A stretch of DNA of 64,000 nt. Origin: Ensifer adhaerens (GTDB lineage: Bacteria > Pseudomonadota > Alphaproteobacteria > Rhizobiales > Rhizobiaceae). Shown here one piece after another: positions 17,478-25,219 of this stretch (positions are counted from its first letter, which is position 1; each line of letters starts with the position of its first letter). Where the stretch lies: NCBI RefSeq assembly GCF_000697965.2, contig NZ_CP015881.1:744001-808000 (forward strand). The letters run 5' to 3'. Under the pieces are notes generated by a model, which was not told where the DNA came from, did not search any database, and worked only from the letters and a program-made list of their open reading frames with translations. The position numbers and the translations under genes are program-made.

Positions 17478-17497
17478 AAATTTTATAGAGTTTATGC
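17478..17497. promoter_or_regulatory. Sulfur-island AT-rich box, copy C (ssuD)
   Basis: AAATTTTATAGAGTTTATGC lies 63 bp before the ssuD start and just after TTGTCA. It is the clearest copy and matches copy B at 13 of 16 bases. Its position fits a promoter-proximal activator site or part of the promoter itself. Confidence 0.5.
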
Positions 17498-17560
17498 TTT
17501 TTGGCAATCGAGGGACGCTCTTGCGTGCCTCCGAAGGAACCTGCGAGGAGGCTTGCGCGA

Positions 17561-18754
17561 ATGGGAATTGTGCCCGACGAAATCCCCGAGAAGATCCCCG
17601 AAAAGATCAATGTGCTCTGGTTTCTGCCGACCCACGGCGATAGCCGCTATCTCGGAACCACGCGCGGCGGCCGAAACGTGGACCTCAATTATCTCAAGCA
17701 GGTCGCGCAGGCCGCCGATACGCTCGGCTACTATGGCGTGCTCATCCCGACGGGGCGGAGTTGCGAGGACAGTTGGGTGGTCGCTTCGGCGCTGGCGCCG
17801 CTCACTGAAAAGTTGCGGTTCCTGATCGCGGTTCGGCCCGGCCTGCTTTCGCCCACGCTCGCGGCACGCATGACGGCCACGCTGGACCGTCTCTCGGGTG
17901 GACGGCTGCTGATCAACGTCGTTACCGGCGGCGATCCGATCGAAAACAAGGGCGACGGCATACATCTCGCGCATGGCGAACGCTACGAGGTGACCGAGGA
18001 ATTCCTGAACGTCTACAAGGCCGTGCTTCGCGGCGAAGAGGTCGATTTCAAGGGGAACCACTTCGATATCGAAGGCGGGAAGCTCCTGTTTCCGTGCGTA
18101 CAGCAGCCCCACCCGCCGCTTTACTTCGGCGGCTCCTCCGGCAAGGGCCAGGAGGTGGCAGCGCGCACGATCGACAAGTACCTGACCTGGGGCGAGCCGG
18201 TCGAGGACGTTGCCCGCAAGATCGCCGAAGTGCGCGCCCTGGCCGAAGCCGAGGGCAGGGACGTTACCTTCGGCATCCGCCTTCATGTGATCGTTCGCGA
18301 AACCGCAAAGGAAGCGTGGCAGGCCGCCGACGAACTGATACAATATGTGGATGACGACACGATTGCTGCCGCACAGAAGGTGTTCGAGCGCATGGATTCT
18401 GTTGGTCAGAGCCGCATGAGCCGCCTGCATGGTGGTCGCCGTGACAAGCTCGAAATTGCTCCCAATCTCTGGGCCGGCGTCGGCCTGGTGCGCGGAGGGG
18501 CAGGAACGGCGCTCGTCGGCGATCCCGATCAAGTCAGGGCGCGCATGGAAGAATACCGACAAATCGGCATCGACAGCTTTATCCTGTCCGGTTACCCGCA
18601 TCTCGAAGAGGCCTATCGCTTCGGTGAACTGGTTCTGCCGCATCTGCCGCTGGCCCACGCCATCCCGGCACGCGAGACGTCGATCAACACCGGGCCGTTC
18701 GGCGAAACCATCGCCGGCGATCATCGCCCGAAGCTGAAGGTCTCCCAGTCGTGA
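17561..18754 (+). CDS. ssuD: FMNH2-dependent alkanesulfonate monooxygenase SsuD
   Basis: The 397-aa luciferase-like TIM-barrel enzyme releases sulfite from alkanesulfonates using FMNH2 and O2. Conserved SsuD segments are present: [19 protein letters not shown] near the N-terminus, [33 protein letters not shown] and [23 protein letters not shown] near the end. The ATG at 17561 has GAGGAG upstream; the frame is open 20 codons earlier without family sequence. Its stop overlaps the GTG of the next gene by four bases. FMNH2 probably comes from the divergent flavin reductase. Substrate uptake is presumably by TauABC, since no ssuABC is here. Confidence 0.94.
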   Translation: MGIVPDEIPEKIPEKINVLWFLPTHGDSRYLGTTRGGRNVDLNYLKQVAQAADTLGYYGVLIPTGRSCEDSWVVASALAPLTEKLRFLIAVRPGLLSPTLAARMTATLDRLSGGRLLINVVTGGDPIENKGDGIHLAHGERYEVTEEFLNVYKAVLRGEEVDFKGNHFDIEGGKLLFPCVQQPHPPLYFGGSSGKGQEVAARTIDKYLTWGEPVEDVARKIAEVRALAEAEGRDVTFGIRLHVIVRETAKEAWQAADELIQYVDDDTIAAAQKVFERMDSVGQSRMSRLHGGRRDKLEIAPNLWAGVGLVRGGAGTALVGDPDQVRARMEEYRQIGIDSFILSGYPHLEEAYRFGELVLPHLPLAHAIPARETSINTGPFGETIAGDHRPKLKVSQS

Positions 18755-20232
18755 CAGCTGTGCGGCGACCGGTCATTGCCATTGTCGGCGGCGGCTTCAC
18801 CGGCGCAGTGGTCGCGGCGAACCTTGCACGCCATGCCGCCAGCGACGGCGCCGCCATCGTGGTCTTCGAGCCGCGAGACCGGCTCGGCGCCGGCCTTGCC
18901 TATGATAGCGGCAATCCCGCCCATCGCACGAATGTGCCTGCGGCCCGCATGAGCCTCGTTCCTGATGATCCCGACGATTTTTTGAACTGGCTGGCGGCCC
19001 ATGGCGAGCCACGCGGCGACCCGGACGCAAGGGCGGCCGATGGCCATCTTTATGTGCGGCGGGCGGTGTTCGGGCGATACGTCGGCGCGTTCGTCGCGCC
19101 GTTTGTGCGGAGCGGCAAGGTCGTGCACCGGCGCGAGCGCATCGCGCGCATCGAGCGGCGTGGAGCGCGCTGGAAGCTGACCTCCGACGCTGGGACGGAG
19201 CTGCTGGCCGACATCGTCGTGATCGCCACGACGCATCCCTCGCCTTGTGCGCCGAAGCGCGTTGCACAGGCGCTCGAAGGCCACCCGCGTTTCGTCGCCG
19301 ACACTACGGTCGCCGGGTCTCTTACCTGCCTTCGTCCCGATGATCACGTTCTGGTGCTTGGAAACGGCCTGACGGCGGCGGACGTGATTGCGTCGCTGAG
19401 GCTCGCCGACCACCGCGGCTCGATCGTCGCCCTGTCGCGCCGCGGACTTCGTTCGCGAGGCCACGCGGGAAGGGCACAGGAACCCTTCGGTGATTTTGTC
19501 GGTACCCCGGCGCGAACCGCGCTCGAACTGCTTCGACGCGTGCGCCTGGCGGTGCGGCAGGCCGCTCTGGCGGGGCTCAGCTGGCATGCGGTTTTCGACG
19601 CTTTGCGTAGCCAGGGCGGACAAGTCTGGCGGGCGTTGCCGGTTGCAGAGCGACGCCGCCTCGTGCAGCGCCTGCGACCGTTCTGGGACGCCCACCGGTT
19701 CCGCGTGGCGCCGCAGATCGATGACGCGATCCGACAGGCAATCGAGACGGGACAGTTGCGTGTCCTCGGCGCTTCGATCGAAGGCGTCGAGCGCTACGGT
19801 CAGGTCATCGCGGTCGATATCCGTCACCGGCAGACGCGCATCCGGGAACGCCTGTTGTTCGATGCCTGCGTCGTGACGACCGGTCCGGCGCATACGGGTG
19901 TTCTTTCCAGCCAGGACTGGCTCGCGGATCTGGCGTCGAAGGGCTGGCTGCGCCTAGACAGTGTCGGACTGGGGCTTGCCTGCGATGAGGCGAGTCGGGC
20001 GATCGGGACGAGTGGCGTGGCCGAGAGATCGCTGATCGTTGCCGGGCCGCTGGCGCGCGGCACCTTCGGCGAACTCATGGGCCTGCCACAGGTCAACGAT
20101 CACGCCATCTTCATTGCCGATGAGATCGCCGAGATGCTGGCGCGGCCGGACAGGGCCGCCACCCGCCGCAGGTCGGCGTCATCCGTTCGGCAACGACTGG
20201 TCACGACCCTCGACGGCGCCGCCAGGCGTTGA
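18751..20232 (+). CDS. YdhS-like FAD/NAD(P)-binding protein (second paralog)
   Basis: The 493-aa protein starts at a GTG overlapping the ssuD stop (GTGA). It carries [20 protein letters not shown] near residue 9, [23 protein letters not shown], and a second nucleotide-binding stretch [19 protein letters not shown]. It is a diverged paralog of the protein at 12521. The four-base overlap strongly suggests joint expression with SsuD. It might handle a product, cofactor or alternative sulfur compound, but no function is known for this family. Its last 54 bp overlap the convergent MOSC gene. The basic C-terminal tail after residue 465 ([12 protein letters not shown]) looks disordered. Confidence 0.78.
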   Translation: MTAVRRPVIAIVGGGFTGAVVAANLARHAASDGAAIVVFEPRDRLGAGLAYDSGNPAHRTNVPAARMSLVPDDPDDFLNWLAAHGEPRGDPDARAADGHLYVRRAVFGRYVGAFVAPFVRSGKVVHRRERIARIERRGARWKLTSDAGTELLADIVVIATTHPSPCAPKRVAQALEGHPRFVADTTVAGSLTCLRPDDHVLVLGNGLTAADVIASLRLADHRGSIVALSRRGLRSRGHAGRAQEPFGDFVGTPARTALELLRRVRLAVRQAALAGLSWHAVFDALRSQGGQVWRALPVAERRRLVQRLRPFWDAHRFRVAPQIDDAIRQAIETGQLRVLGASIEGVERYGQVIAVDIRHRQTRIRERLLFDACVVTTGPAHTGVLSSQDWLADLASKGWLRLDSVGLGLACDEASRAIGTSGVAERSLIVAGPLARGTFGELMGLPQVNDHAIFIADEIAEMLARPDRAATRRRSASSVRQRLVTTLDGAARR

Positions 20233-20934
20233 AGCCGGAGCCTCGCCGTCGAGCCGGCGGGACCAATCTTCGACAGCCCGCGTCTGCAGGCGCTTGGCTG
20301 CATAGTCCCGCCAATTCGGGGGCAGGATGGCGAGATCGGCGATTTCGGACAGGGCATCGCAGTTGAGCGTATCGACATAGAGATAGTGCCACAGCCGGGC
20401 GATCGTCCATTCGGGATAGCGCCGCTCGACGAGTTGCATCCGCTCACCGGGCGAAACCAAGCCGGTTTCGATGACCCGGTAGTACCATCCCGTTCGGCCG
20501 GTCTGCTGGACGCGGCGGGCCATATCCGGCAGATCGAAACGGCGGTTCAGCTTCCAGCAGGGTTGCCGGCCCTGGCTCACCTCCAGAAGGGCTTTACCAA
20601 GGCGAAACCGGTCGCCGACCGCGACATCTCTTTCCGTCAATCCCAAGGCCGAGATGTTCTCGCCGAAGGCGCCCGGCTGCTCCAGCCTGGTTACGCTTCC
20701 GAGATCCTTGACCCAAGCCTCGTAGTGGTCGCGCGGGTAATGATGCACGGCCTTATCCGGGCCACCGTGCCTCTTCAGATCGCCCTGATGGTCGCCGGCA
20801 AAGCCGGTTGTGCCGAGATGTACCGGCCCGAGAGCCTGGTGTTTGTCGATACCGCTTAAGGTTCCGCGGTCGTCGATCGGCGTGAGGGTGCCGATGAGCA
20901 GGGCGTCGAGCGCAATCGGGGCCTGTTCAACCAT
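20179..20934 (-). CDS. MOSC-domain protein (YiiM-like)
   Basis: The 251-aa protein has a MOSC domain with the family features GPVHLGTTGFAGDHQGDLKRHGGPDKAVHHYPRDHYEAW, GAFGENISALGLTERDVAVGDRFRLG and the likely active-site Cys in LEVSQGRQPCWKL. A YiiM-type 3-alpha bundle follows (PEWTIARLWHYLYVD). E. coli YiiM reduces N-hydroxylated purines and similar compounds using a molybdenum cofactor. The start overlaps the end of the amidotransferase gene by eight bases, placing it last in the MarR-led operon. Its 3-prime end overlaps the FAD/NAD(P)-binding gene tail to tail. Confidence 0.85.
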   Translation of the reverse strand: MVEQAPIALDALLIGTLTPIDDRGTLSGIDKHQALGPVHLGTTGFAGDHQGDLKRHGGPDKAVHHYPRDHYEAWVKDLGSVTRLEQPGAFGENISALGLTERDVAVGDRFRLGKALLEVSQGRQPCWKLNRRFDLPDMARRVQQTGRTGWYYRVIETGLVSPGERMQLVERRYPEWTIARLWHYLYVDTLNCDALSEIADLAILPPNWRDYAAKRLQTRAVEDWSRRLDGEAPASTPGGAVEGRDQSLPNG

Positions 20935-21634
20935 CGATGTTCTCCAGCCATTCGCCGATCATCGACGCGGCCGCCGCCTCCAGGCGAGGCCCGTAACGTC
21001 GGGCGTCGGCGCGTAGGCCCGGCACGCTGAGCCCGGCGGTCGCCAGTTCGCAGGCGTGACCGACAAGCCAGCGTTCAAAGGCCGCGCCGGCTTGGGCCTC
21101 CGGGTGAAACTGAAGGGCGAGCACTGTATTGCCGCGCGCGAAGCCTTGCTGCGCGATCAGCGATGTCGAGGCCAGCAGGTCAGTGCTGGCCGGCAGGTCG
21201 TAGGTGTCACCGTGCCAATGCAGGACGGAGACGTCGGCGAGATGGCGGAGAGCCGAGGCCTCGCCTGCGGCGCTAAGGCTCAGCGGCGAAAACCCGATCT
21301 CCTTCAGGCCGGAAGGGTAGACGCGGGCACCGAGCGCGCGGGCGATCAGCTGGGCGCCGAGGCAGATTCCGAGCGTCGGCCGGTTGCCGGCAAGACGTGC
21401 CTGAAGCATGGCGATTTCCCCGGCGATGAAGGGATAGGCCTCGTCTTCATAGACACCGATCGGACCGCCGAGCACGATGACGAGATCGGGCTCCAACGGA
21501 TCGAAAGAGAGGTAATTTTCGTCGCCGACATCGCGGTACTCGATTTCAAATCCCGCCGCCCGCAGCGGTCCGGCAAAGCTGCCGAGATCTTCGAAATGCA
21601 CATGTCTGAGGGCGAGTGCCATTCTGGTCGTCAT
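20927..21634 (-). CDS. Class I glutamine amidotransferase-like protein
   Basis: The 235-aa single-domain protein has the GATase nucleophile motif TLGICLGAQLIARALGARV and the catalytic His in ALQFHPEAQ. LVIVLGGPIGVYEDEAYPFI forms the oxyanion region. Stand-alone members include GMP-synthase-like glutaminases and gamma-glutamyl hydrolases; no synthase partner is present. The start MTTRMALAL has GGAGAACAG before it. It lies 26 bp after the redoxin gene and overlaps the MOSC gene, so it belongs to the same leftward operon. Its role there is unknown. Confidence 0.85.
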   Translation of the reverse strand: MTTRMALALRHVHFEDLGSFAGPLRAAGFEIEYRDVGDENYLSFDPLEPDLVIVLGGPIGVYEDEAYPFIAGEIAMLQARLAGNRPTLGICLGAQLIARALGARVYPSGLKEIGFSPLSLSAAGEASALRHLADVSVLHWHGDTYDLPASTDLLASTSLIAQQGFARGNTVLALQFHPEAQAGAAFERWLVGHACELATAGLSVPGLRADARRYGPRLEAAAASMIGEWLENIDG

Positions 21635-21660
21635 CGTCTGTTCTCCCATGCTCAGAGGTT

Positions 21661-22215
21661 CTATCCGGCACGCGCGTCGGGCACGCATCCTTCGCTCGTG
21701 CACCCGGCTGAAGTGGCGGTGGCCCCGCTGAAATCGGGGATCGGGGCGGAAAGGAGTGTCGCAAGACGCACGCCGATGACCATGTCGTCTTCGATGCCGA
21801 AGCGGTGGTGTTCGACATGACCGTCGCGTCCGATGATGATTGCCGTCGGCGTGCCTCGCATGCCGTAGCGCTCCATCGTTTTCGGTATCGGTCCCTGCTC
21901 GGAAGGCTGGTCGACGGCGATCGGGAAGGTCAGGCGATACTCATGAATGAAAGCCTTCAGCGCCTCGGGTGTCATGACCGCGTGATGCTCGAACACCGAA
22001 TGCAGGCCGAGGACCTGAAGATCGGTATCCCGAAAAATGCTCTGGACGCGCTGCATCTGCGGCAGTCCGTGCGAAACGCAGGCCGGGCACAGCATCTGAA
22101 ACGCATGAAGGAAAACGACCCGGCCGCGAAGCCGCGCAAGGCTCGGACGTTCCTGTGTGTTGAACCAGGTCGAAACGGCCAGTTCCGGAGCCGCGGTCCT
22201 GTGATTGCTGTTCAT
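21661..22215 (-). CDS. Redoxin (AhpC/TSA-type, thioredoxin fold)
   Basis: The 184-aa thioredoxin-fold protein has the redox pair CPAC in FLHAFQMLCPACVSHGLPQ and the cis-Pro region YGMRGTPTAIIIGRDGHVEHH. No signal peptide is visible, so it is probably cytoplasmic. An unusual tail carries a second pair, CTSEGC, ten residues before the end, which could act as a shuttle or metal ligand. The ATG at 22215 is preceded by ATGAGGAC; an alternative start is nine bases upstream. It lies between ahpD-like and amidotransferase genes in the redox operon. Confidence 0.85.
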   Translation of the reverse strand: MNSNHRTAAPELAVSTWFNTQERPSLARLRGRVVFLHAFQMLCPACVSHGLPQMQRVQSIFRDTDLQVLGLHSVFEHHAVMTPEALKAFIHEYRLTFPIAVDQPSEQGPIPKTMERYGMRGTPTAIIIGRDGHVEHHRFGIEDDMVIGVRLATLLSAPIPDFSGATATSAGCTSEGCVPDARAG

Positions 22216-22233
22216 TGTCCTCATCTCCAAGAC

Positions 22234-22260
22234 GGCCGGGCGAACGCTCGTCGCCCGGCC
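22234..22260 (-). other. Intercistronic hairpin between ahpD-like and redoxin genes
   Basis: A perfect 10-bp stem (GGCCGGGCGA, 22234-22243, with 22251-22260) has a 7-nt loop. It lies within the operon, 19 bp upstream of the redoxin start. It has no T tract on the minus strand, so partial attenuation or an mRNA-stability role is more likely than full termination. Confidence 0.5.
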
Positions 22261-22277
22261 TTTGCGACATGTGCGGA

Positions 22278-22826
22278 TCAGGCGGCTTCGCGAACGAGCT
22301 TCACGCCGGGGAAGTCGACCGGAACGGCAAGCGCGACGTTGATGTAGTTGGTGAAAAGGTTGAGCGCGACATGCGCGATGATCTCGACGACGTCCTCGTC
22401 ATCGAATCCGGCGTCGCGCAAGGTGCGTACATCCACGTCGGATACCTGTCCGCGCGCCTCGACGAGCTTCTGTGCAAAGGTAAGGGCCGCCGCCGTCTTC
22501 GGATCGGCGGACTTGCCGTGCTGCGCTGCCGTCATCTCCTCGGCGGTCGCGCCGGCCTTGCGGCCAAGGGCAGTATGAGCCGCCAGGCAATAGTGGCAAT
22601 CGTTGCGATCCGCGACGGCAACGGCGATCTGCTCGCCGAGCTTGGCGCCGAGGCGTCCCTTGCCGAGCGCGCCGAAGGAGCCCCACATGCTGGCAAGGGC
22701 CGCCGGTGAATTGGCGACGGCGCGGAACATGTTGGGTGCTACCCCGAAGGCGGAGCGGATTTCGCCAAGCAGTTCGGCGCTGGCGCCAGTTGCCGAAACG
22801 GGGTCGACTAGATTAATTCTGCTCAT
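22278..22826 (-). CDS. AhpD-like carboxymuconolactone decarboxylase-family protein
   Basis: The 182-aa protein has the AhpD core: EQIAVAVADRNDCHYCLAAHTALGRKAG, with the CxxC pair (CHYC) and the His three residues later. Members reduce peroxides or act as disulfide reductants. The N-terminal MSRINLVDPVSATGASAELLGEI and the YINVALAVPVDFP ending are typical of the peroxidase-related subgroup. It lies 212 bp after the MarR gene and 62 bp before the redoxin. The two thiol proteins may act together. Confidence 0.9.
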   Translation of the reverse strand: MSRINLVDPVSATGASAELLGEIRSAFGVAPNMFRAVANSPAALASMWGSFGALGKGRLGAKLGEQIAVAVADRNDCHYCLAAHTALGRKAGATAEEMTAAQHGKSADPKTAAALTFAQKLVEARGQVSDVDVRTLRDAGFDDEDVVEIIAHVALNLFTNYINVALAVPVDFPGVKLVREAA

Positions 22827-23038
22827 GGTTTTCTCTTTCTATTTGCTGGAGGGAGAAAATTGCCGGTCCGCCGATGGCAGTCGTCGGACCGGCGCCGACA
22901 TCATCGTCTGTCCGCTTGCGACGCAGGAAACAGCGCTCGCGAATTCCGATGGTGAAGCTTGTGGCGAGGCGCCGGGGGGCTTAGCGACGCCTTCGGAACC
23001 GCCGGCATTGGCGCCGGCGGCTGGATCGTTTCGCATGA

Positions 23039-23695
23039 TCAGACCGTCTCGCGATTGAAGAGACGCCAGGCGGCCCTTTGTGCTTCGGGTTCTGCCGTTT
23101 CGTATTCGCCGCAATCGACGCGCAGTTCCGCCGGTCCGAACGCAGCATCGACGAACGCGCAGTGATGCGGCGCCTTCGGGTCGTCATAGACATGCGGCCG
23201 GAAGTATCGACAGTTGACGCACATGCGCTGTTCCGGGATGGCGCCAGCCGCCTGCAGACTACGGATGATCTTGACGAGATGCATGAGCAGATCTTGCTGC
23301 TCCAGCCTCGAAAGCGAAGCGATGGCATCCTCCGTGGCCGATGCGAGCCGCCCCGCCTGTCGCACTGCGTCCTCGCCGGCCGGCGTGGTGGCAACCGAAA
23401 GGGCGCGCGCGTCGCTCGGATCCGGCCGCTTCTCGACCAGCCCCTTGCGCAAGAGCGCGTTGACCGAGTCCGTCGTCGTCGGCTGGCTGACGCCGAGATA
23501 ACCGGCGATCTGTTTTACCCGCATTCCGCTGCGTCTACCGGCAACCAGGAAGGTCAGGATCTGCAATTGCGTCGGATTGAGGCCGATCGCTTCAGCACTC
23601 GACCAGGCCTCGGTGCGCATGGCCGTCGCTACGCGGGAAAGGCCGTCGCCGATACGGTCGATCAGGGGCGGTGTCGTGTCAGGTTCCTTGCTCAT
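23039..23695 (-). CDS. MarR-family regulator with a C-terminal Cys/His cluster
   Basis: The 218-aa protein has a MarR winged helix in its first 145 residues (NPTQLQILTFLV, MRVKQIAGYLGVSQPTTTDSVNALLRKGLVEKR, DARALSVATTPAGEDAV). The last 70 residues carry MCVNCRYFRPHVYDD, APHHCAF and RVDCGEYE: four Cys plus His. That is a plausible Fe-S or zinc site, which ordinary MarR proteins lack. It probably senses redox or metal state. It heads the operon ending with MOSC and is divergent from pseudoazurin, with a palindrome 13 bp before its start. Confidence 0.88.
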   Translation of the reverse strand: MSKEPDTTPPLIDRIGDGLSRVATAMRTEAWSSAEAIGLNPTQLQILTFLVAGRRSGMRVKQIAGYLGVSQPTTTDSVNALLRKGLVEKRPDPSDARALSVATTPAGEDAVRQAGRLASATEDAIASLSRLEQQDLLMHLVKIIRSLQAAGAIPEQRMCVNCRYFRPHVYDDPKAPHHCAFVDAAFGPAELRVDCGEYETAEPEAQRAAWRLFNRETV

Positions 23696-23707
23696 GTGGT
23701 CATTAAT

Positions 23708-23720
23708 ATAGGAATCCTAT
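23708..23720. promoter_or_regulatory. Palindromic operator for the MarR-type regulator
   Basis: ATAGGA-A-TCCTAT is a perfect 6-bp inverted repeat with a one-base centre, just upstream of the MarR start. MarR proteins commonly autoregulate through such sites. The assignment rests on form and position. Confidence 0.6.
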
Positions 23721-23754
23721 GTATTGTCAATGCCGACAAAAAAGCGGCGCGAAT

Positions 23755-24292
<538 letters not shown>

Positions 24293-24371
24293 GCGACTTC
24301 TAGCGCTTCGGAGCGGGGTGGGGACAGGCCGCTCCTGGCGTCTGCGCACTGGGTGAGGCGCGGGCGCCATC

Positions 24372-24410
24372 ATGCGGAACCAATGCGAAGCATTCGCGTT
24401 GGTTCCGCAT
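24372..24410 (+). other. Long hairpin covering the start of the MgtC-like gene
   Basis: An 18-bp stem with one G-U pair and a 3-nt loop runs from ATGCGGAACCAA (24372-24383) to TTGGTTCCGCAT (24399-24410). The right arm contains the first two bases of the MgtC start codon. No ribosome site lies in front of that ATG. It could be a translational switch, a terminator for azu with no T tract, or a short repeat element. Confidence 0.6.
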
Positions 24411-24945
24411 GGATCAGATCACTGCCGAATTGTTCCCGCCATCGCAAATTCCCTATCCGGTCATTTTTGCGCGCATTCTTGGAGCGCTGCTGATGGGCGC
24501 GGTCATCGGCTTCGAGCGCGAGGTCAAGGCACGACCAGCCGGCCTCAAGACCCATATGCTCGTCTGCCTCGCAGCCTGCACCTTCGGCATCATCTCGATC
24601 GAAAGCGTCCGCCTCGGCGGCTTCTTCGACGAACGCGTCCGCATCGATCCTCTGCGCGTGGTGGAGGCGGTCACAGCCGGTGTCGCCTTTCTTGCAGCCG
24701 GCACAATCGTCTTGTCTCGCGGCGAGGTTCAGGGCCTGACGACCGGGGCCAGCCTCTGGCTTGCCGGCGCGATCGGCATTTCGGTCGGCTTCGGCCATTG
24801 GATCGTTGCCGGCCTGGCGGTCGGTTCCGCCTTCGCCGTTCTCACCATCATCGGCTACTTCGAAGCCAAGGCCGTGCGACACCAAAAGCCTGACGTGGAG
24901 CCGGAGGGTAAGGCGAGCGACGAGGGCGGCAAGAAGCAAGCCTAA
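24409..24945 (+). CDS. MgtC/SapB-family inner-membrane protein
   Basis: The 178-aa protein shows the MgtC core: VIFARILGALLMGAVIGFEREVKARPAGLKTHMLVCLAACTFGII, including the conserved GFERE and RPAGLKTH. VTAGVAFLAAGTIV and LTTGASLWLAGAIGISVGFG follow. Four to five membrane helices are expected. It lacks the cytosolic ACT-like C-terminus of MgtC proper, so it is the SapB/YhiD short type. Related proteins act in Mg2+ starvation and acid adaptation. The start is uncertain because the hairpin at 24372-24410 occupies the ribosome-site position. Confidence 0.85.
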   Translation: MDQITAELFPPSQIPYPVIFARILGALLMGAVIGFEREVKARPAGLKTHMLVCLAACTFGIISIESVRLGGFFDERVRIDPLRVVEAVTAGVAFLAAGTIVLSRGEVQGLTTGASLWLAGAIGISVGFGHWIVAGLAVGSAFAVLTIIGYFEAKAVRHQKPDVEPEGKASDEGGKKQA

Positions 24946-25219
24946 CGATAGGTTTGCGATAGTCCTGAGCGCCGTCTCGAGTCTTAGGGTAATACCCTGC
25001 CGTCTCAGGCTAGGTGCAACGCAATGCTATTCTGCACAGAAAGGTTGTGTCCCGCTGGCGCCCTCGACCCGGCGTCGCCATCGTGTCTTCAGGGGCGAGC
25101 CCATCTGTTTATGACCCGGTGAAGGCCGCCTGCGCCATATGGCGTGGCGAGGAAATGTGTTCGGCAATCCCGATCGAAACGGCTAAGCTCGTAAGCGGCC
25201 TGTTTCCAAGGAAGGTTCA

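Noticed and set aside
22839..23036. 65-codon frame directly after the MarR stop
   Set aside because: Only two bases separate it from the MarR stop, but the sequence is Pro/Ser/Ala low complexity and ends inside the ahpD ribosome-site region; no ribosome site of its own.
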